A stretch of DNA of 64,000 bases, taken from assembly GCA_023426125.1 (NCBI GenBank), contig JAFABI010000094.1:1-64000 (forward strand). Direction: 5' to 3'. Every line of letters begins with the position of its first letter. The first letter of the stretch is position 1. This document shows positions 7,373 through 16,514 of this stretch, piece after piece. The translations under genes and the position numbers were made by a program. The DNA comes from Bacillota bacterium. Its GTDB lineage: Bacteria > Bacillota > Clostridia > Acetivibrionales > DTU013. Below the pieces are notes generated by a model. It was not told where the DNA came from and searched no databases. It saw only the letters and a list, made by a program, of their open reading frames with translations.

Positions 7373-8395
7373 TTGCGGGCAACGATAAAAGATGTAGCAG
7401 TAGAGGCAGGCGTATCCACAACCGCCGTTTCTCTTGTTCTGAATGGTAAAAAAAGCAATATTTCCGAAAAAACCAGAAAACAGATATTGGATGCAGTTGA
7501 AAAGCTGCAGTACAGACCAAACCATATTGCAATGAGTATGGTTACAAAAACCACCCGGACGATCGGATTGATCCTGCCTGATATCAGCAATATATACTTC
7601 TCGGAGCTATCCAAGCTTATTGAGCAGGCCTGCTACCAACGTGGCTATAATGTGCTTTACGGCAATACTCATGATATGTCTCACAGAGATATAGACTATA
7701 TTAATATTTTTCTGGACCGCAACGTGGACGCCATCATTGTTATTTTATCCAATTCTATTGACGCGCATTTGCGCGATATCCAGAAGCTTATTCTAAATTC
7801 GGAAACCCCTTTTATTATAGTAGATAGAAAGCTGGATATTGATACGGGTGCTACTGTTGTTGTAAACCAGCAGCTTGGCGGCTACCTTGCTACGCAGCAT
7901 CTGATCAACCTTGGACACAGATCAATCGGCTGTATTACCGGATCCAAAAATGTATACAGCTCCATTGAGCGCTTAAACGGGTATAAGGCGTCATTATCCG
8001 AAGCGGGTATACCCGTACAGGAAAATCTTATATTTGAAGGTGATTTCCACAGGGAAAGCGGTATGGAAGCCTTGCCTTATCTCCTTGGAAGAGGCGTCAC
8101 CGCTATTTTTGCATTTAACGATATGATGGCGCTCGGTGTATATAAGCAGGCAAGCTACTATAATCTTTCCATTCCTGATAACCTGTCGCTTGTAGGTTAT
8201 GACGATATTTTTATCACAGACTTCCTGTCACCGCCGTTAACTTCGATTGAGCAGCCTGTAAAAAAGCTTGCGGACGAAGCTGTCAACCAGGTCTTGCAGG
8301 CCATAGAAAACAAAAACGGCAGCAATAGCTTTATGGTATTTGATCCTGTACTAAAGGTCCGTGGCAGTACAAAGTATATTGATGCAAGAAAATGA
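7373..8395 (+). CDS. LacI-family transcriptional regulator
   Basis: 340 aa. The N-terminal helix-turn-helix starts right at the first codon (RATIKDVAVEAGVSTTAVS), followed by the hinge helix region (YRPNHIAMSM) and a periplasmic-binding-like effector domain (TIGLILPDISNIYFSEL). The C-terminal half has GYDDI and the usual TSIEQP segment. The TTG at 7373 is preferred because GGAGG lies 8 nt upstream; an ATG at 7349 is in frame but lies before that site. It probably represses the flanking ribose-type genes through AAACGTTT-type sites and is relieved by the sugar. Confidence 0.88.
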   Translation: MRATIKDVAVEAGVSTTAVSLVLNGKKSNISEKTRKQILDAVEKLQYRPNHIAMSMVTKTTRTIGLILPDISNIYFSELSKLIEQACYQRGYNVLYGNTHDMSHRDIDYINIFLDRNVDAIIVILSNSIDAHLRDIQKLILNSETPFIIVDRKLDIDTGATVVVNQQLGGYLATQHLINLGHRSIGCITGSKNVYSSIERLNGYKASLSEAGIPVQENLIFEGDFHRESGMEALPYLLGRGVTAIFAFNDMMALGVYKQASYYNLSIPDNLSLVGYDDIFITDFLSPPLTSIEQPVKKLADEAVNQVLQAIENKNGSNSFMVFDPVLKVRGSTKYIDARK

Positions 8396-8418
8396 TGCAG
8401 CTCCGGCTATGCATGCTG

Positions 8419-9387
8419 CTATAGCAGTTCATTTGCTTTCATGCAGTTTTCGATGCTCTTTAGATCCGGCATGGCCGGAATGGCGCCTTTCCGTGTTGTG
8501 GTAAGGCTGCCGGCAGCATTAGCAAAGGCGATGGCGGACTCCCATTCCTGCTTCTGCATGGTTTGCAGCTGGGTAAGGCTTTTACCGGCAATGCAATAAT
8601 GCAGAGCCCCAAGAAAAGCATCGCCCGCACCGGTGGTATCGACTGTTTTTACGTCATAGGCAGGCAGCAGACCGCTGGCTTTTCGAGTAAAGAAAAATGC
8701 ACCTTTGGGTCCCAAGGTGACAAGGACCAGACTGGGCCCTTCCTGCGCAAGCTTTGCCGCACCGGATCCCAGATCCGATTCGTCCGTCAGCAGCACCATT
8801 TCTTCTTCAGACACCTTGAGAATATCTGCCATTGGCAGAGCCAGCAGAATTTCTGCCCTGGCTTTTTCCTCACTTTCCCATAAAAAAGGCCGGTAGTTGG
8901 GGTCATAACTGATGATTGCCCCGGCATCTTTCGCCGCCCTTGCAGCAGACAGTGTGGCACTGCGGCATGGTTCGTCCGTCAGGGAAACCGAGCCGAAGTG
9001 GAAAATCCTGCAGCCGGTAACAAGCTCAGCCTTTACCTCGTCCGTACGCAGCATGACATCAGCGCCCGGTTTGCGGTAAAAACTGAAAGAACGGTCTCCC
9101 TGGCTGTTCAGATGTACGAAGGCCAGTGTAGTATTCACATCCTTTGCCATACACAAGCCTGTTATGTCAATTCCCGCATCTTTCATGACCGATTGGAGGA
9201 AACGGCCGAAGTCATCTTCGCCCACCTTGCCGATAAAAGCGGTTTTGCCGCCGAGCCGGGCGTTCATCGCCAGCACATTGGCGGGAGCGCCTCCGGGGTT
9301 GCGTGCAAACAGCTGCATTCCCATATCATTGATACCTGAAGGGGTAAAATCGATTAAGGATTCTCCTAAAGCAACGACATCAAACAT
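8419..9387 (-). CDS. scrK: Fructokinase (PfkB family)
   Basis: 322 aa. It is a PfkB carbohydrate kinase of the fructokinase branch. The start (DVVALGESLIDFTP) and NPGGAPANVL with GKVGEDDFG are typical of bacterial ScrK; the C-terminal DTTGAGDAFLGAL motif carries the catalytic Asp and anion hole. It would convert fructose to fructose-6-phosphate. It follows the zinc dehydrogenase gene by 9 bp in one operon, which suggests the dehydrogenase makes fructose from a polyol. A 2-keto-3-deoxygluconate kinase role is less likely given GGAPANV. Confidence 0.82.
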   Translation of the reverse strand: MFDVVALGESLIDFTPSGINDMGMQLFARNPGGAPANVLAMNARLGGKTAFIGKVGEDDFGRFLQSVMKDAGIDITGLCMAKDVNTTLAFVHLNSQGDRSFSFYRKPGADVMLRTDEVKAELVTGCRIFHFGSVSLTDEPCRSATLSAARAAKDAGAIISYDPNYRPFLWESEEKARAEILLALPMADILKVSEEEMVLLTDESDLGSGAAKLAQEGPSLVLVTLGPKGAFFFTRKASGLLPAYDVKTVDTTGAGDAFLGALHYCIAGKSLTQLQTMQKQEWESAIAFANAAGSLTTTRKGAIPAMPDLKSIENCMKANELL

Positions 9388-9396
9388 GACAGTACC

Positions 9397-10422
9397 TCAT
9401 TCCTGTACATTTATAATTACTTTCATTGTGTTTTCCCGGTTCGCTTCTATATAATGGTATGCCTGTGCATAATCCTTAAAGGAAAAGTGCCTGGAGATAA
9501 GAGGAGCCAGCTGGATCAAGCCTTCGTTAACCAGACGGATAGCATCGAGATAATCTTCATTGCGGTACATCATGGTAGTTTTTAAGTCAAGCTCATGATC
9601 GTTGAGTACAGCCAGGTCGATGCTGGCCATCCCGGCGAACACTGCCACCAATAGGATGATACTTCCTTTGCGTGCATATTTGATGGCCTGCCCCATAGTG
9701 ATGTTGTTACCGGCACAATCATAAATGAGATCTGCCTTGTCCGGCCCGAAAGCCTTTACGATAGCGTCGCCGAGGTCGTGCTCCCGGGTATTGATACAGA
9801 AATCGATCCCGCATTTTTTGGCCAGTTCCAGGCGCAAATCGCTGATATCCGTAATCATTACACTTTCAGCGCCCATCCCTTTGGCTGTCTGGGCAACCAG
9901 GTTGCCGATAGGGCCTGCACCCAGCACAACGATTTTCAGGCCTTTCACATCTCCCGCCTGCCTGATGGCATGCACGGCAACCGCGAGGGGCTCGATCATG
10001 GCACCTTCGTCAAAGCTCATATTATCAGGCAGAGGGGTAACCCTGGCAGCGTCGACTGCCACAAAGTGAGACGCGGTCCCTGTGGTTTGAAAGCCCATCA
10101 CCTTCAACTCTTCACACAGGTTATACTTGCCGTGCCGGCACGGATAACACCTGCCGCAGACCACCTGGGGCTGGATAGTGACCTTTTGACCTGCCTTAAG
10201 ACCTGTTACGCCATCACCAACCTCCGTAATTTCACCGGACACTTCATGTCCCTGTGTGACAGGGTAGGAAGTAAAGGGATGCTCTCCGTGCCAGACGTGG
10301 ATGTCGGAACCGCATACACCGATTTTCATGATTTTTACCAATACCTGTCCGGGTGTGACGGATGGAACCGGAATTTCGTTGAATTCGATTTGTCCGGGGG
10401 CTGTCATGACCTGCTGTAGCAT
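9397..10422 (-). CDS. Zinc-dependent polyol (sorbitol/iditol-type) dehydrogenase
   Basis: 341 aa, a medium-chain zinc dehydrogenase. The catalytic zinc site is seen as GVCGSDIHVWHG and GHEVSGEI. The four-Cys structural zinc loop is present (CGRCYPCRHGKYNLC), and the NAD-binding GAGPIGNL motif sits in the middle. It probably oxidises a sugar alcohol such as sorbitol to its ketose. It is co-transcribed with the fructokinase from the promoter at 10464-10492. Threonine dehydrogenase-type enzymes look alike; the kinase partner favours a polyol substrate. Confidence 0.78.
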   Translation of the reverse strand: MLQQVMTAPGQIEFNEIPVPSVTPGQVLVKIMKIGVCGSDIHVWHGEHPFTSYPVTQGHEVSGEITEVGDGVTGLKAGQKVTIQPQVVCGRCYPCRHGKYNLCEELKVMGFQTTGTASHFVAVDAARVTPLPDNMSFDEGAMIEPLAVAVHAIRQAGDVKGLKIVVLGAGPIGNLVAQTAKGMGAESVMITDISDLRLELAKKCGIDFCINTREHDLGDAIVKAFGPDKADLIYDCAGNNITMGQAIKYARKGSIILLVAVFAGMASIDLAVLNDHELDLKTTMMYRNEDYLDAIRLVNEGLIQLAPLISRHFSFKDYAQAYHYIEANRENTMKVIINVQE

Positions 10423-10463
10423 AATAACACCTCTTTATTAAACAATTTTATTAAAGTATCTAT

Positions 10464-10492
10464 ATAATGCGATAAAAAACTTTCCTTGTCAA
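10464..10492 (-). promoter_or_regulatory. Promoter of the dehydrogenase-fructokinase operon
   Basis: Read on the minus strand: TTGACA (10492-10487), a 17-bp spacer, then CATTAT (10469-10464), about 40 bp before the dehydrogenase start. It lies in the gap between the dehydrogenase and the ROK regulator gene, so the operon can be controlled apart from the regulator. Confidence 0.55.
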
Positions 10493-10512
10493 GAGTTAAT
10501 CAAGAAACGCTT

Positions 10513-11640
10513 CTATATTTCCTCCATGAACTGTTCCACCAGCTGCATGGCAGCACCATAGGCGGAAGCCTCAAGACGGCACCGGCAGGTTTGCAGGAAC
10601 GTCCCTTTCTGTTCAAAGGGGCTATGCTTCCTGACACGATCCAGGATTGCCGGCAGGTAAGGCTCCAGATAGCCGCCAATGTAGCCACCCAGCACCACAT
10701 TGCAGTCGAAGCTCATAGAAAGGTTGGTTATTGCCAGTGCAAGATAATCACAATACTCATCCAAAGCCTTTTTGTGTCTTTTCTCCCCGCTTTCCAGGGA
10801 ACTGAAAAAGTCTTCCGGCTGACTGCCCATTTCCTTCACCAGAACCAGCGCCGAGCAGTAGGCGTCCACACATCCGTTCTGTCCGCAGTAGCAGCGCCGG
10901 CCGCCGGGTACAAGCCTCATATGGCCGAATTCGCCGCTGCGCTGGTTTTGGCCTTTGTAGAGCTTGCCGTCTATGAAAACAGCTCCGCCCACACTGTTGC
11001 TCAGAGAAAGGTAGACCATGGTGCTGCCTGACTCCATCCACCTCGATTCCCCCATACCCGCTGCGTTTGCGTCATTCATGAAGTGGCATGGAAATGGGAT
11101 ATACCGGGTAATCGTCTCGCAGGGCAGGTTTTGAAGTCCCAGTGCGTGAGAATCAACGATATTCAAGCCTTGCTCATCCAGAATTCCCGGGATGGAAAAG
11201 CCTGCTCCAAGCTGCTTTTCCGCTGGATATGGCTGGGATTCGACATATTCCCGTACCAGACAGCCCAATTCCTCGTAATAGGAAACCGAATTGGTAAAGG
11301 CTTTGCTCACTCGCTTGTGATGCAGGATTTCGCCCGTAAGGTTTACAAGGACAAATCCGATATGGCTGCGCGTAATATCAATGCCAACTGCCACCCGGGT
11401 ATCCGGTACCCGTGCCAGCATCGAAGCCTTACGGCCGCCGGTGGATTCAAATTGCCCTATTTCCCGTATAAGCCCGCAATCCAGCAGCTCCTTCACATTT
11501 TGCAGTACCGTAGGCATGCTCATATTCAAAGCTCTGGCAATTTCCGGACGGGAAACTTTTTCATTCCGGTATACATAGCGGAAGACATTATGCCGGTTCA
11601 GCCGCTTTATGTCAATATTCGTAGAATTTTTAACATTCAC
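10513..11640 (-). CDS. ROK-family transcriptional repressor (NagC/XylR type)
   Basis: 375 aa. An N-terminal winged helix-turn-helix (about residues 14-58, RPEIARALNMSMPTVLQNVK) is followed by a ROK sugar-kinase-like domain starting VAVGIDITRSHIGFV. The zinc motif of ROK proteins, CYCGQNGCVDAYC, is present. The GTG at 11640 is chosen since an AGGGGCAGG stretch lies upstream and the HTH then starts near residue 14 as usual; a longer frame to 11769 would overlap a dispersed repeat. It probably senses a sugar and represses the adjacent dehydrogenase-fructokinase operon. Confidence 0.82.
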   Translation of the reverse strand: MNVKNSTNIDIKRLNRHNVFRYVYRNEKVSRPEIARALNMSMPTVLQNVKELLDCGLIREIGQFESTGGRKASMLARVPDTRVAVGIDITRSHIGFVLVNLTGEILHHKRVSKAFTNSVSYYEELGCLVREYVESQPYPAEKQLGAGFSIPGILDEQGLNIVDSHALGLQNLPCETITRYIPFPCHFMNDANAAGMGESRWMESGSTMVYLSLSNSVGGAVFIDGKLYKGQNQRSGEFGHMRLVPGGRRCYCGQNGCVDAYCSALVLVKEMGSQPEDFFSSLESGEKRHKKALDEYCDYLALAITNLSMSFDCNVVLGGYIGGYLEPYLPAILDRVRKHSPFEQKGTFLQTCRCRLEASAYGAAMQLVEQFMEEI

Positions 11641-11726
11641 CGCAATTACCTGCCCCTGACTTTTACTAAAGTATTTATTTAGGATCCACGTATATTCGTT
11701 ACCAGATAAGCTTGGCATCAACTCGC

Positions 11727-11825
11727 TTGTCATTGCGAGCGTAACGTAAGTGGAGCGCGGCAATCTCAATGATCATTCCGGCTAAAAGCTGAGATTGCTT
11801 CGTCGCAAACTCCTCGCAATGACAA
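11727..11825. repeat. GTCATTGCGAG-type dispersed palindromic repeat
   Basis: The ends TTGTCATTGCGAG and CTCGCAATGACAA are perfect inverted repeats, and inside are GGCAATCTC and GAGATTGC arms. This arrangement is known from many bacterial genomes as a dispersed repeat often found between genes. It fills most of the 348-bp gap between the ROK and AraC regulators. Confidence 0.8.
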
Positions 11826-11911
11826 CGTGTTCTATCTGATAACAAACTTATGTGGAACTGTATTAAGTGTAATGAATCAGGAGGCATTTTGCAAGTGTCA
11901 CAAAAAATTCC

Positions 11912-11942
11912 TTGCTTTTACCGGCAGGATATTTGATATAAT
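11912..11942 (+). promoter_or_regulatory. Possible promoter of the AraC regulator
   Basis: Extended -10 TGATATAAT (TATAAT at 11937-11942), with a weak TTGCTT box at 11912-11917 and a long 19-bp spacer. It lies 47 bp before the AraC-family start codon. The extended -10 may make up for the poor spacing. Confidence 0.4.
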
Positions 11943-11988
11943 AAAGGTATGAACCTTCAGACCGACGGGAAACGGGGGGAGAAACCTT

Positions 11989-12828
11989 ATGCCGCATGAG
12001 TATGAGTTTATCAAGCATTTGGAAGGAACCCACATAAAGACATTTTTTGTCAGTATCGATAACAGGCTGTATCATTGGCACTCCGATATGGAGATTTTAT
12101 TGGTCAATGAAGGTTCTGTCATGGTTCATACCGCACAGCAGCATTATTTGCTGGAAAAGGATGACATCTGCCTGGTGAACCGCAACGAAATCCACAGCCT
12201 GACGAGGACAAAGGAAACGAATACAATTCTTGCCATTCAGTTTGATTGTAATTTCTGCAAGGCATATTATCCTGCCTTTCAAAGGGTGGAATTCATTCTG
12301 AAACATATAAAGAAGAAGGAGTATCCTGAGATCTGGCAGATGATCAGCGGATGCCTGAACGAAATGGTAACGGATTTCTCCAGGAAGGATCCCGGATATC
12401 AGCTGAAGCTCACGGGCACCTTGAATCTGATGGTGTATTCCATGCTGGCCGGCATACCCTATGAGGAAATTGAAGAAGGCAGGATCTCGGCAAAGGAGAA
12501 AAATCTTGCAAGGTTAAACCGCATTGTAAATTACATTCAGGAAAACTATATGAACAGGATTACCTTGAAGGACCTGGCGGAGATTGAGAATCTGGATATG
12601 TCCTATATGTCCCATTTTATAAAGAGGCAGCTGGGTATTTCATTCCAGGATTATGTGAACAAAATCAGGCTGGAAAAAGCGGTGGACATGATCCAGAGCA
12701 CCAGGAAAACACAGCTGGATATTTGCATCGAATGCGGTTTTTCCGACTACAGGTATCTAAACAAGCTGTTTATAAAAGAATATGGCTGTACCCCTTCACA
12801 ATATAAACTGGAGTATAAGAAACTTTAG
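11989..12828 (+). CDS. AraC-family regulator with cupin sensor domain
   Basis: 279 aa. The N-terminal half looks like an AraC-type cupin (HWHSDMEILLVNEGSVMVHT, then a conserved NRNEIHSL turn). The C-terminal 100 residues hold the double helix-turn-helix (ITLKDLAEIENLDMSYMSHFIKR, then DICIECGFSDYRYLNKLFIKEYGCTPSQYK). It probably activates the xyloside genes that start 138 bp downstream, whose upstream region lacks a strong -35 box, as expected for an activated promoter. The sensed sugar is unknown. Confidence 0.88.
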   Translation: MPHEYEFIKHLEGTHIKTFFVSIDNRLYHWHSDMEILLVNEGSVMVHTAQQHYLLEKDDICLVNRNEIHSLTRTKETNTILAIQFDCNFCKAYYPAFQRVEFILKHIKKKEYPEIWQMISGCLNEMVTDFSRKDPGYQLKLTGTLNLMVYSMLAGIPYEEIEEGRISAKEKNLARLNRIVNYIQENYMNRITLKDLAEIENLDMSYMSHFIKRQLGISFQDYVNKIRLEKAVDMIQSTRKTQLDICIECGFSDYRYLNKLFIKEYGCTPSQYKLEYKKL

Positions 12829-12966
12829 CACTGGTGAAAATAAGCATCACAAAATTGTCGCATGAATATCACAAACATGTCAAAGCGTTAAAAAAACCAA
12901 GCCGCTATACTTAAATCACAGTGAACAACTGTAAACCTAATTTATAATTTATGAGGAGGATATTCC

Positions 12967-13998
12967 ATGTCGAGATTTAAATTTTCAGTAGGTCCCTGGA
13001 ATGTATCGGAAGGAGCGGATGTTTACGGTCCCGCGACAAGAAATGCCATTGCCTTTGAAAAAAAGGTGGAGGCTTTCAAGAAAATCGGTTTTGATGCAGT
13101 ACAATTTCATGATGACGATGCGGTGCCGGAGATAAATGATCTGACAGAGTCTCAGATCAGATCCCGGGCAAAAGAGGTAAAAAAGATACTGGACAATTAC
13201 CAGATGGCAGCGGAGTTTGTGGCACCCAGGCTCTGGATGGATCCGAGGACGGCAGACGGCGGATACACTTCCAACAGCAGGGAAGACAGAGAATTTGCCA
13301 TGTGGAGGTCCTACAGGTCCATTGACATTGCCAATGAATTGGGCTGCAACAAAATCGTACTCTGGCTTGCAAGAGAAGGAACACTCTGTGCGGAAAGCAA
13401 GAATCCGGTGGAGGCGGTAAATGGCCTGGTGGAAGCAATAAACAAAATGCTGGAGTATGATAAAAACATTAAAATACTCATCGAGCCAAAACCCAACGAG
13501 CCTATCGACAGAAGCTTCTGCGGCACCATCGGGCACGTGATGGGCGTGTCTTGTGCAACCGTTGATCCGTCGAGGGTGGGAGGACTCCTGGAATCGGCGC
13601 ATGCCGTCCTTGCAGGACTTGATCCGGCCAATGAGATTGCCTTCGGACTTGCCATGGGAAAGCTGTGGGGCGTTCATCTCAATGACCAGAACGGCCTTAA
13701 GTTTGATCAGGACAGATCCTTTGGCGTTGAAAACCTCCGCCAGGCCTTCAACCAGATCAAGGTGCTTCTGGAGAATGGATATGGGAAAAACGGGGAATAT
13801 GTAGGATTGGATGTAAAAGCGATGCGGACCACAAGGGATGAGGCTTCCTACATGCATCTGGAAAACAGCCTCAAGATTGCAAAAATCCTGGAAGAAAAAG
13901 CGATGAAATTTGATTACGCCTTCCAGAAGAAATGTGTGGAGGAAAGAAATTACGAAGCCCTTGAAATGTATGTGATGGAATTGCTGATGAAAGGTTGA
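12967..13998 (+). CDS. Class I xylose isomerase-family sugar isomerase
   Basis: 343 aa, a TIM barrel close to class I (actinobacterial-type) xylose isomerases. The active-site set is visible: FHDDD (catalytic His and Asp), EPKPNEP (metal Glu and Lys), an E..H pair in LLESAHAVLAG, NDQNGLKFDQDRSFG (metal Asps), and GLDVK. The classical WGGREG is WLAREG here. Most Bacillota use the longer class II XylA (about 440 aa), so this short form is unusual. It is followed 11 bp later by a GH31 alpha-xylosidase-like gene, so xylose to xylulose is the likely reaction. Another aldose substrate is possible. Confidence 0.75.
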   Translation: MSRFKFSVGPWNVSEGADVYGPATRNAIAFEKKVEAFKKIGFDAVQFHDDDAVPEINDLTESQIRSRAKEVKKILDNYQMAAEFVAPRLWMDPRTADGGYTSNSREDREFAMWRSYRSIDIANELGCNKIVLWLAREGTLCAESKNPVEAVNGLVEAINKMLEYDKNIKILIEPKPNEPIDRSFCGTIGHVMGVSCATVDPSRVGGLLESAHAVLAGLDPANEIAFGLAMGKLWGVHLNDQNGLKFDQDRSFGVENLRQAFNQIKVLLENGYGKNGEYVGLDVKAMRTTRDEASYMHLENSLKIAKILEEKAMKFDYAFQKKCVEERNYEALEMYVMELLMKG

Positions 13999-14009
13999 GG
14001 GACAGTATA

Positions 14010-16385
14010 ATGAGATTCACGGAAGGCTTATGGCAAGACCGGTGCGGCATGAAGCTGCACCGGGCGCAAAACCTCTGGCGGTGCAGCGCCGGTAACGGAC
14101 AGATTAAAGCAATGGTACCCTGCAGGCAGATTCACAGCGTAGCTGACACCATTTCGGGTCCGGTCCTGCATTTTACGTTCTCTTCTCCGCGGGAGGATAT
14201 GATTTCTGTCAGGATCAGTCACTTCACCGGCGGAATGGAAAAAGGGCCTTATTTTTCGCTCAGCCTTGAAGAGCCGGAGGTTCTCGTCGAAGAGGATGAG
14301 AAAAGCGTGACCATGACAAGCGGCAAGCTTATGGTTGTTATAAACAAAACGGGGTTGTTTGGCTTTACCTTTTATTATGACGGAGTATTTCTGACGACGA
14401 GCGGCAGCCAGTCCACCGCATATGTGACCGATGCGGAGTATGAAGCAGACCTGGCCAACGATTATAATGGAAGACCGGCACAACCCTACATGAAGGAAAC
14501 CTATATCCGCGAGCAGCTGTCTTTGGATGTGGGGGAATATATCTACGGGCTGGGTGAGCACTTCACGCCCTTTGTCAAAAACGGGCAGACCGTGGATGTA
14601 TGGAACCGTGATGGCGGCTCCTGCAGCGATCAGGGCTATAAAAACATACCGTTTTACCTTTCCAGCAAAGGGTATGGCGTACTGGTAAACACGCCGGATC
14701 GGGTGGAATACGAAATTGGCAATGCAAGTGTGCGTCATGTGGAATTCAGTGTGGAAGGCGAGAGCATGGAGTACATTATCATAGGCTCCAATGAGCCGAA
14801 GGCAGCGTTATCGAAATATACTGCACTGGCAGGCCGTACTCCCGTACCACCTGCATGGTCCTTCGGGTTGTGGCTTTCAACCAGTTGGATGCCTGACTCC
14901 AATGAAAAAATCACGATGGATTTCATTGACGGGATGAACCAACGCGGTATTCCCTTAAGCGTATTTCACTTCGATGCCCGGTGGATGGACGACTATAACC
15001 TGTGTGACTTTTTATGGACAGAGCGTTTCGGTGATGCGACGGCGATGTTGAAAAGAATTCATGATAAGGGCATCAAGGTGTGTGTCTGGATCAATCCTTA
15101 CATCAGTCAGGAATCCAGATTGTTTGAAGAAGGGAAAAGGAACGGTTATTTCATTAAAAAGCAGGACGGCAGTGTCTGGCAGACGGACTCATGGATGTCT
15201 GGCATCGGTATCGTTGACTTCACCAATCCTGCCGCATGTGCGTGGTATGCGGGGTACCTGGAAGCCCTGGTGGACATGGGGGTGGACTGCTTTAAAACGG
15301 ATTTTGGGGAGAGGATTCCTACAAACGTGCAGTACTTTGATGGCTCCGATCCCGTAAAAATGCATAATTACTACCCTTACCTGTACAACCGTACCGTATT
15401 TGAGATGCTGGAGCGCAAAAAAGGCAAAGGGGAAGCCTGTGTATTTTCCCGTTCCGCCACTGTGGGAACCCAGCAGTTTCCGGTAAATTGGGGCGGGGAC
15501 AATGACGCTTCCTATGTATCCATGGCGGAAAGCCTGCGGGGAGGGCTCTCCTTCTGCCAGTCCGGCTTCGGCTTCTGGAGTCATGATATCAGCGGTTTTG
15601 TCGGTACTGCGACGCCCGATCTTTATAAACGCTGGACTGCCTTCGGTCTGCTGTCAACCCACAGCCGCCTGCATGGTATGGAAAGCTACCGGGTGCCCTG
15701 GTGCTTTGATGAGGAAAGCAGCCTTGTGCTTGCCCGCTTTACCAGACTGAAATGCTCCCTGATGCCGTATATATTCTCCGGCGCTGTTCGGGTAAATCGA
15801 ACCGGTGAACCGGAAATGCGCGCGATGATGCTGGAATTTCCCCAGGATCCCACCTGCCTTCAGCTTGACCGTCAATACATGCTGGGGGAGAACCTGCTGG
15901 TGGCGCCTGTCTTCCGCGAGGACGGGATTGTGGATTTTTACGTACCGGAAGGTCTTTGGACCAATTATCTGGACAATGAGCGTTTTGTGGGAGGAAAGTG
16001 GTATAAAAGGAAGTATGATTACTTCAATCTGCCGCTTCTGGTACGGCCGGGTTCCATCATCGCAAAAGGAGGGAAAGACGGCTCTGCGGTTTATGACTAC
16101 GCGGATGGAATCACGTACCGTGTCTATGAACTGGACGAAGGCAGTCAAAGCACCTGCAGAATTTATAGCAGCAGCTGTGAGGAAGTCCTTTGTGCCACGG
16201 CCAGGCGTGAGGACGGAAGAATATACTTCCTGGTTACGGGAAGTGACAGCGGAAAAGACTGGTCGCTGCAGCTATGCGGGATCGCTGCCGTGCAAAGGGT
16301 TACGGGAGGCAGCGCCGCGCCATGTGAAGAAGGTATCCTGATTCATCCGGATAAAGGAGTCCTTTCGTTGGAAGTTTTGCTATAG
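14010..16385 (+). CDS. GH31 glycosidase, YicI-like paralogue with altered substrate-site residues
   Basis: 791 aa with the YicI layout: N-terminal beta-sandwich, (beta/alpha)8 barrel, then C-terminal beta domains. The nucleophile Asp is at 431 (KTDFGERIP) and the acid/base Asp at 497 (NWGGDND). Where E. coli YicI has Cys307-Phe308, which help fix xyloside specificity, this protein has Ala323-Arg324 (HFDARWM). Its substrate may thus differ from the second GH31 enzyme at 21381. The ATG at 14010 follows GAGGGA by 6-7 nt, and the protein then aligns with YicI from its first residue. It has no signal peptide, so it acts on imported oligosaccharides. Confidence 0.83.
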   Translation: MRFTEGLWQDRCGMKLHRAQNLWRCSAGNGQIKAMVPCRQIHSVADTISGPVLHFTFSSPREDMISVRISHFTGGMEKGPYFSLSLEEPEVLVEEDEKSVTMTSGKLMVVINKTGLFGFTFYYDGVFLTTSGSQSTAYVTDAEYEADLANDYNGRPAQPYMKETYIREQLSLDVGEYIYGLGEHFTPFVKNGQTVDVWNRDGGSCSDQGYKNIPFYLSSKGYGVLVNTPDRVEYEIGNASVRHVEFSVEGESMEYIIIGSNEPKAALSKYTALAGRTPVPPAWSFGLWLSTSWMPDSNEKITMDFIDGMNQRGIPLSVFHFDARWMDDYNLCDFLWTERFGDATAMLKRIHDKGIKVCVWINPYISQESRLFEEGKRNGYFIKKQDGSVWQTDSWMSGIGIVDFTNPAACAWYAGYLEALVDMGVDCFKTDFGERIPTNVQYFDGSDPVKMHNYYPYLYNRTVFEMLERKKGKGEACVFSRSATVGTQQFPVNWGGDNDASYVSMAESLRGGLSFCQSGFGFWSHDISGFVGTATPDLYKRWTAFGLLSTHSRLHGMESYRVPWCFDEESSLVLARFTRLKCSLMPYIFSGAVRVNRTGEPEMRAMMLEFPQDPTCLQLDRQYMLGENLLVAPVFREDGIVDFYVPEGLWTNYLDNERFVGGKWYKRKYDYFNLPLLVRPGSIIAKGGKDGSAVYDYADGITYRVYELDEGSQSTCRIYSSSCEEVLCATARREDGRIYFLVTGSDSGKDWSLQLCGIAAVQRVTGGSAAPCEEGILIHPDKGVLSLEVLL

Positions 16386-16426
16386 TACTGCAGCGTAAAC
16401 TTCATTGATTTATCGGCATTCATGCG

Positions 16427-16472
16427 CCTTTCAGAAATATCGCCAAGGCTTCAAGGCGCTATTTCTGAAAGG
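16427..16472 (+). terminator. Hairpin after the first GH31 gene
   Basis: Inverted repeat with 18-bp arms and one mismatch (CCTTTCAGAAATATCGCC against GGCGCTATTTCTGAAAGG), with a 10-nt loop, 41 bp after the GH31 stop. A moderately T-rich stretch follows. It could end the isomerase-GH31 transcript, or act as an attenuator before the response regulator. Confidence 0.55.
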
Positions 16473-16514
16473 ATAATTCGGTTGTTTACACTAGTAATAG
16501 GGAGTGTGATTACA

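Noticed and set aside
12985..13857. Long minus-strand open frame (290 aa) opposite the isomerase gene
   Set aside because: It is the antisense of a protein with complete xylose isomerase active-site motifs.
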